8,542 nt of DNA, from NCBI GenBank assembly GCA_023387555.1, contig JAEWHY010000364.1:1-8542 (forward strand). Reading direction: 5' to 3'. Shown one piece after another: positions 7,001 through 8,542 of this stretch. A program made the translations under genes and the position numbers. The DNA comes from Pseudomonadota bacterium (GTDB lineage Bacteria > Pseudomonadota > Alphaproteobacteria > Rhizobiales > Xanthobacteraceae). Under the pieces are notes generated by a model, which ran no database searches, was not told the DNA's origin, and was given only the letters and a program-made list of their open reading frames with translations. Each line of letters begins with the position of its first letter. The stretch's first letter is position 1.

Positions 7001-7194
7001 GACGCGATCGAGGCGGCCATGGTTTCCGGGCTGGCGCCCGGGAGCGTCGCGGTGATCTCGATGGTCGGAAAATCCACCCGCGGCAGCGCCGAGACCGACA
7101 GCAGCTTGTAGGCGAACGCCCCGAAAACGATAAACGACGCTGTGATCAGCGTCGTCATCACCGGCCGGCGAATGCAGAGTTCGGAGAGGTTCAT
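4057..7194 (-). CDS. RND (HAE-1) multidrug efflux permease, MdtB/MdtC-like
   Basis: This 1045-residue inner-membrane permease is full length for the RND hydrophobe/amphiphile efflux family. It exchanges protons for substrates and pumps them through a fusion protein and an outer-membrane channel. The layout is standard: TM1 at about 11-30, a first periplasmic porter region (about 31-338), TM2-TM6 (about 339-486), TM7 (about 533-552), a second periplasmic region (to about 860), and TM8-TM12 (about 862-1013). Proton-relay residues are present: Asp401-Asp402 in GFVVDDAIVMLEN of TM4, and the lysine pair 926-927 in GIVKKNAIMMIDFA of TM10. Stretches such as VSALPRVDFPTIEI, SSSSLGSTRI and LLRFRPIMMTT closely resemble E. 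coli MdtC. The start ATG lies 3 bp after the stop of the fusion protein gene, so translation is probably coupled. The cytoplasmic loop after TM6 carries a small histidine cluster (493-498). Substrates cannot be read from sequence; the MdtC-like label is by recalled similarity. Confidence 0.96.
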   Translation of the reverse strand: MNLSELCIRRPVMTTLITASFIVFGAFAYKLLSVSALPRVDFPTIEITATLPGASPETMAASIASPIERQLSTIAGISSMSSSSSLGSTRITIQFDLNRDIDAAALDVQTALTIAQRRLPVEMTTPPSFRKVNPSDFPILFIAVRSGTLPLSAVHEYADTLLAQSISQVPGVAQVMVYGAQKFAVRVQVDPQSAAARGLSLDDIRQAVAKANSSVPVGTLSGPQQNVTLQAPSQLGRAADYKDVVIAWRNGVPVKLNEVATVIDSVENNKIAGWFNGERSIVLGVLRQPDANTVAVVDAIKDKLPSLRAAIPASVQVEMLMDRSTSVRQAVADVTHHMMIALVLVLLVIFLFLRKLTATIIPGLAVPISIVGTFALMYVLDFSVNNMTLLALTLCIGFVVDDAIVMLENIVRHIEGGMRPFEAALKGSREIGFTIVSITLSLIAVFIPVLLMGGVVGRVFREFAVTISIAIVISGFVSLTLTPMLCARMLRGHDPHDHEKKPFFLLRWFETMFNGWLRAYEWSLDKVIKYKPVTLIITLATLAGTVWLYMIVPKGFFPSEDTGFLSVTTEAATDTSFDAMVARQARIAEIIRADKAVDYVNSTVGAGGPNSTANYGRMFVGLKPKEERDPMSVVIGRLMRATAGEPGIRVFPRPIQNINVGGRISKAEYQYTLQSSDTDTLYKIAPELEEKLTKLPELRDVTTDLYIRNPQLLIDVDREKAGAYGITVDQIRQELFNAYGSRQVATIYTSSNDYQVILETLPQFQQDPALLSKLRLKTANGQLVPIDAVAKLTPTVGPLQVNHQGQQPAVTISFNVAPGFSVGQATDAIERVARDSNLPATIATGFQGTAQVFQDAQRGQGLLILAAVFAAYVILGILYESFIHPITIISGLPSAGIGAILTLMVFGMDLSVIAIIGIVMLVGIVKKNAIMMIDFAIDRRRVGLSAEAAIREAALLRFRPIMMTTFAAIFGALPIALGAGAGAELRQPLGIAVVGGLCVSQLLTLYITPVIYIYLDRFDRRLKRRLEPQLEEVPEVERPRAVAAE

Positions 7195-7197
7195 CGC

Positions 7198-8373
7198 TCA
7201 GGCCCCCGGTTGTGCCTTGCTGCGCGGGGCGACCCGCGTTCCGTCCACGAGTTGCAACTGGCCGTCGAGCACGACGGTCTCGCCGCCGGTCAGGCCCTTG
7301 GTGATCACCGACTGCATGTCGACCGTCCGGTCCACCGTGACCGGGCGGACCCGGGCGACGCCGTTCTCGACCACGAACACATAAGGTCCGGACTGGCTGA
7401 CCTGCACCGCCGGCGACGGCACCAGCACCGCCTTCTCGTTGCGCAGGATCACCTGGACATTCACCAGCGTTCCCGGCCAGAGCACTTCGTCGGCATTGTC
7501 CATGGTGGCGCGCACGATCGCCATGCCGCTCGCCGCATCGACGGTGTTCTCGATCATGGTGACCTGGCCGTGCGCCACCCTCGTCTCGCCGGGCGCAATC
7601 GCCTCGACCGTCGCGGTCTCGGCGGCCAGCGCCTTGCGCAGATCGGGCAATTGCCGCTGCGGGAGGCCGAAGGTCACATAGACCGGCTTGATCTGGTTGA
7701 TGGTTGCAAGCGGCGTCGTGTCGGCGGGGCGCACGAAATTGCCGACCTTCACATTGGCCGCGCTGATCCGCCCGGTGATGGGCGCCCGGATCTGGGTCCA
7801 GGACAGTTGAACCTTCAGATTGTCGAGCGTCGCCCGGTTGGATTCCGCGAGCGCCTTCGCGATGTTGACCTGGGTCTGCGCATTGTTGAGCGTGACCTGG
7901 GTGGTGGCATTCTTCTTGACGAGCTCATTGTAGCGCTCGACATCCCGCTCGGCCTGCTCCTGCTGCGCGGCTGCACCGGCAATCACGGCCTCGACCCGTT
8001 TGATCTCGGCCTCGAGCTGGCGGCTGTCGAGGGTGAACAGAAGGTCGCCCTGGTTGACCAGCGCGCCATCGCGGAAATGCACGCCGGTGATGATGGATTC
8101 GAGCCGGGCCTTGATCGCCACGCTCGCGATCGGCGTCACCGTTCCGAGCGCCTCAAGCTTGATCGGCACGTCGCTGGCCGTGGCGGTCACCACTTCGACC
8201 GGAATGACCCGCGGCGGCGGCCCCTTCTTCTGTGCAGCGGCGGTTTGCTCAAAGCCCCACAGTCGCGCGAGCGGCGCGGTCACGGCGTTGAAGGCCGAGG
8301 GCTGAACGGCATAGACTGCCGCTCCGACGGCCACGAGCGCAGTCAGCGAGACGAGCCATTTCCGTGCACTCAT
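7198..8373 (-). CDS. RND efflux periplasmic adaptor (membrane fusion protein), MdtA-like
   Basis: This 391-residue adaptor links the RND permease to an outer-membrane channel across the periplasm. Residues 5-24 form an N-terminal membrane anchor or signal; there is no lipobox cysteine, so it is probably held by the transmembrane segment. A linker of about 30 residues follows. The family layout is then clear: first lipoyl half-motif and strand region (GTVTPIASVAIKAR at 77-90, DGALVNQGDLLFTLD at 102-116), a single alpha-helical hairpin (about 117-190, rich in Ala, Gln and Glu), the second lipoyl half (TQIRAPITGRIS, 193-204), a beta-barrel domain (about 227-312) and a membrane-proximal domain (VLVPSPAVQVSQSGPYVFVV, 317-336, and onwards). 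The ATG at 8373 is preceded by a weak purine-rich GAAAG. It is the first gene of a two-gene operon with the permease. No outer-membrane channel gene is visible, so a channel encoded elsewhere is implied. Confidence 0.95.
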   Translation of the reverse strand: MSARKWLVSLTALVAVGAAVYAVQPSAFNAVTAPLARLWGFEQTAAAQKKGPPPRVIPVEVVTATASDVPIKLEALGTVTPIASVAIKARLESIITGVHFRDGALVNQGDLLFTLDSRQLEAEIKRVEAVIAGAAAQQEQAERDVERYNELVKKNATTQVTLNNAQTQVNIAKALAESNRATLDNLKVQLSWTQIRAPITGRISAANVKVGNFVRPADTTPLATINQIKPVYVTFGLPQRQLPDLRKALAAETATVEAIAPGETRVAHGQVTMIENTVDAASGMAIVRATMDNADEVLWPGTLVNVQVILRNEKAVLVPSPAVQVSQSGPYVFVVENGVARVRPVTVDRTVDMQSVITKGLTGGETVVLDGQLQLVDGTRVAPRSKAQPGA

Positions 8374-8448
8374 AGAATACTTTCGACCCGGACAGCACGC
8401 AGGCGCCGGGCGTCCCTCTGGTTAGTCGCGGCCATCACGGTCCGGTGG

Positions 8449-8477
8449 ATTAAAGCGTCACTTGGTACCATACATAT
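8449..8477 (-). promoter_or_regulatory. Candidate promoter with operator-like palindrome, efflux operon
   Basis: On the minus strand TTTAAT (8454-8449) is one base from the -10 consensus. The matching -35 region (about 8477-8472, ATATGT) is poor, as expected only if an activator helps. The perfect 8-bp palindrome TGGTACCA (8463-8470) lies between the two boxes, a common place for a repressor. A start near 8442 would leave a leader of about 70 nt. Only the palindrome and the -10 match are observed; regulation is inferred. Confidence 0.3.
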
Positions 8478-8491
8478 GCAGAACAGATGCA
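8476..8491. repeat. Direct repeat ATGCA-N6-ATGCA upstream of the efflux operon
   Basis: Two copies of ATGCA (8476-8480 and 8487-8491) start 11 bp apart, one helical turn. Because TGCA is itself palindromic, the pair can also be read as inverted. Eleven-base direct repeats near a promoter are typical of OmpR/PhoB-type response regulators, so a two-component input is possible. With five-base units, chance occurrence is a real alternative. Confidence 0.3.
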
Positions 8492-8504
8492 AAAATCGCA
8501 CCCC

Positions 8505-8531
8505 CCGCAGCGATATGCGGTAAACACCGCA
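8505..8531. repeat. Overlapping inverted repeats CCGCA / TGCGGT / ACCGCA
   Basis: TGCGGT (8516-8521) and ACCGCA (8526-8531) form a perfect 6-bp inverted repeat with a 4-bp spacer. CCGCA (8505-8509) is a second possible partner of the same TGCGG at 8516-8520, with a 6-bp spacer. The cluster lies 130-160 bp upstream of the fusion protein ATG. It could be an operator for this operon or for a gene beyond the right edge, or two competing hairpins in a transcript. Confidence 0.35.
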
Positions 8532-8542
8532 ACGATCTAGAC

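Noticed and set aside
8383..8419. CCCGG...CCGGG inverted repeat in the fusion protein leader, considered as an attenuator or riboswitch
   Set aside because: It is a five-base stem with a 14-nt spacer in GC-rich sequence; it has no alternative pairing or known riboswitch features.
7210..8523. 437-residue plus-strand open frame opposite the fusion protein gene
   Set aside because: It is fully antisense to a clear membrane fusion protein, has no recognisable domain, and its frame runs through the promoter region.

Overview
The window is GC-rich DNA with strong codon bias. Long antisense open frames shadow every real gene, as is usual in such genomes. The protein sequences and the order argS-dgt on one strand with a divergent A-type Fe-S carrier gene suggest an alphaproteobacterium, most likely of the Bradyrhizobium/Rhodopseudomonas group (Nitrobacteraceae). 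That placement comes from recalled family sequences and gene order, not from a search.

Left part (1-2975), housekeeping. The minus strand carries dgt (HD-domain dNTP triphosphohydrolase, complete) followed by argS (arginyl-tRNA synthetase, cut off by the left edge after about 380 codons). Divergent from dgt on the plus strand is a short erpA/iscA-like Fe-S cluster carrier gene. The 130 bp between dgt and erpA hold candidate promoters for both. Each candidate predicts a transcript starting at or next to the ATG, and neither gene has a visible Shine-Dalgarno sequence, so both mRNAs may be leaderless.

Middle (2990-3955). A minus-strand gene encodes a secreted solute-binding protein of the Bug/TctC family, with a clear signal peptide and a good ribosome binding site. 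It converges on erpA with only 14 bp between the stop codons. No TctA or TctB membrane partner lies in the window.

Right part (4057-8542). A minus-strand two-gene efflux operon encodes a periplasmic membrane fusion protein (8373-7198) and, 3 bp later, a complete 1045-residue RND permease of the HAE-1 type most like MdtC. Only one permease follows the fusion protein, unlike the paired MdtB/MdtC arrangement, and no outer-membrane channel gene is present here. The 101 bp between the permease and the Bug gene contain two adjacent hairpins, one of them terminator-like. The 169 bp upstream of the fusion protein gene contain several short inverted and direct repeats around a candidate promoter, consistent with a regulated efflux operon; no regulator gene is inside the window.

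No stretch longer than about 170 bp lacks a gene. I see no RNA gene, insertion sequence, CRISPR array or phage gene. I did not find a convincing undescribed system; the most notable points are the possibly leaderless divergent pair, the orphan Bug gene behind the efflux operon, and the structured intergenic regions.
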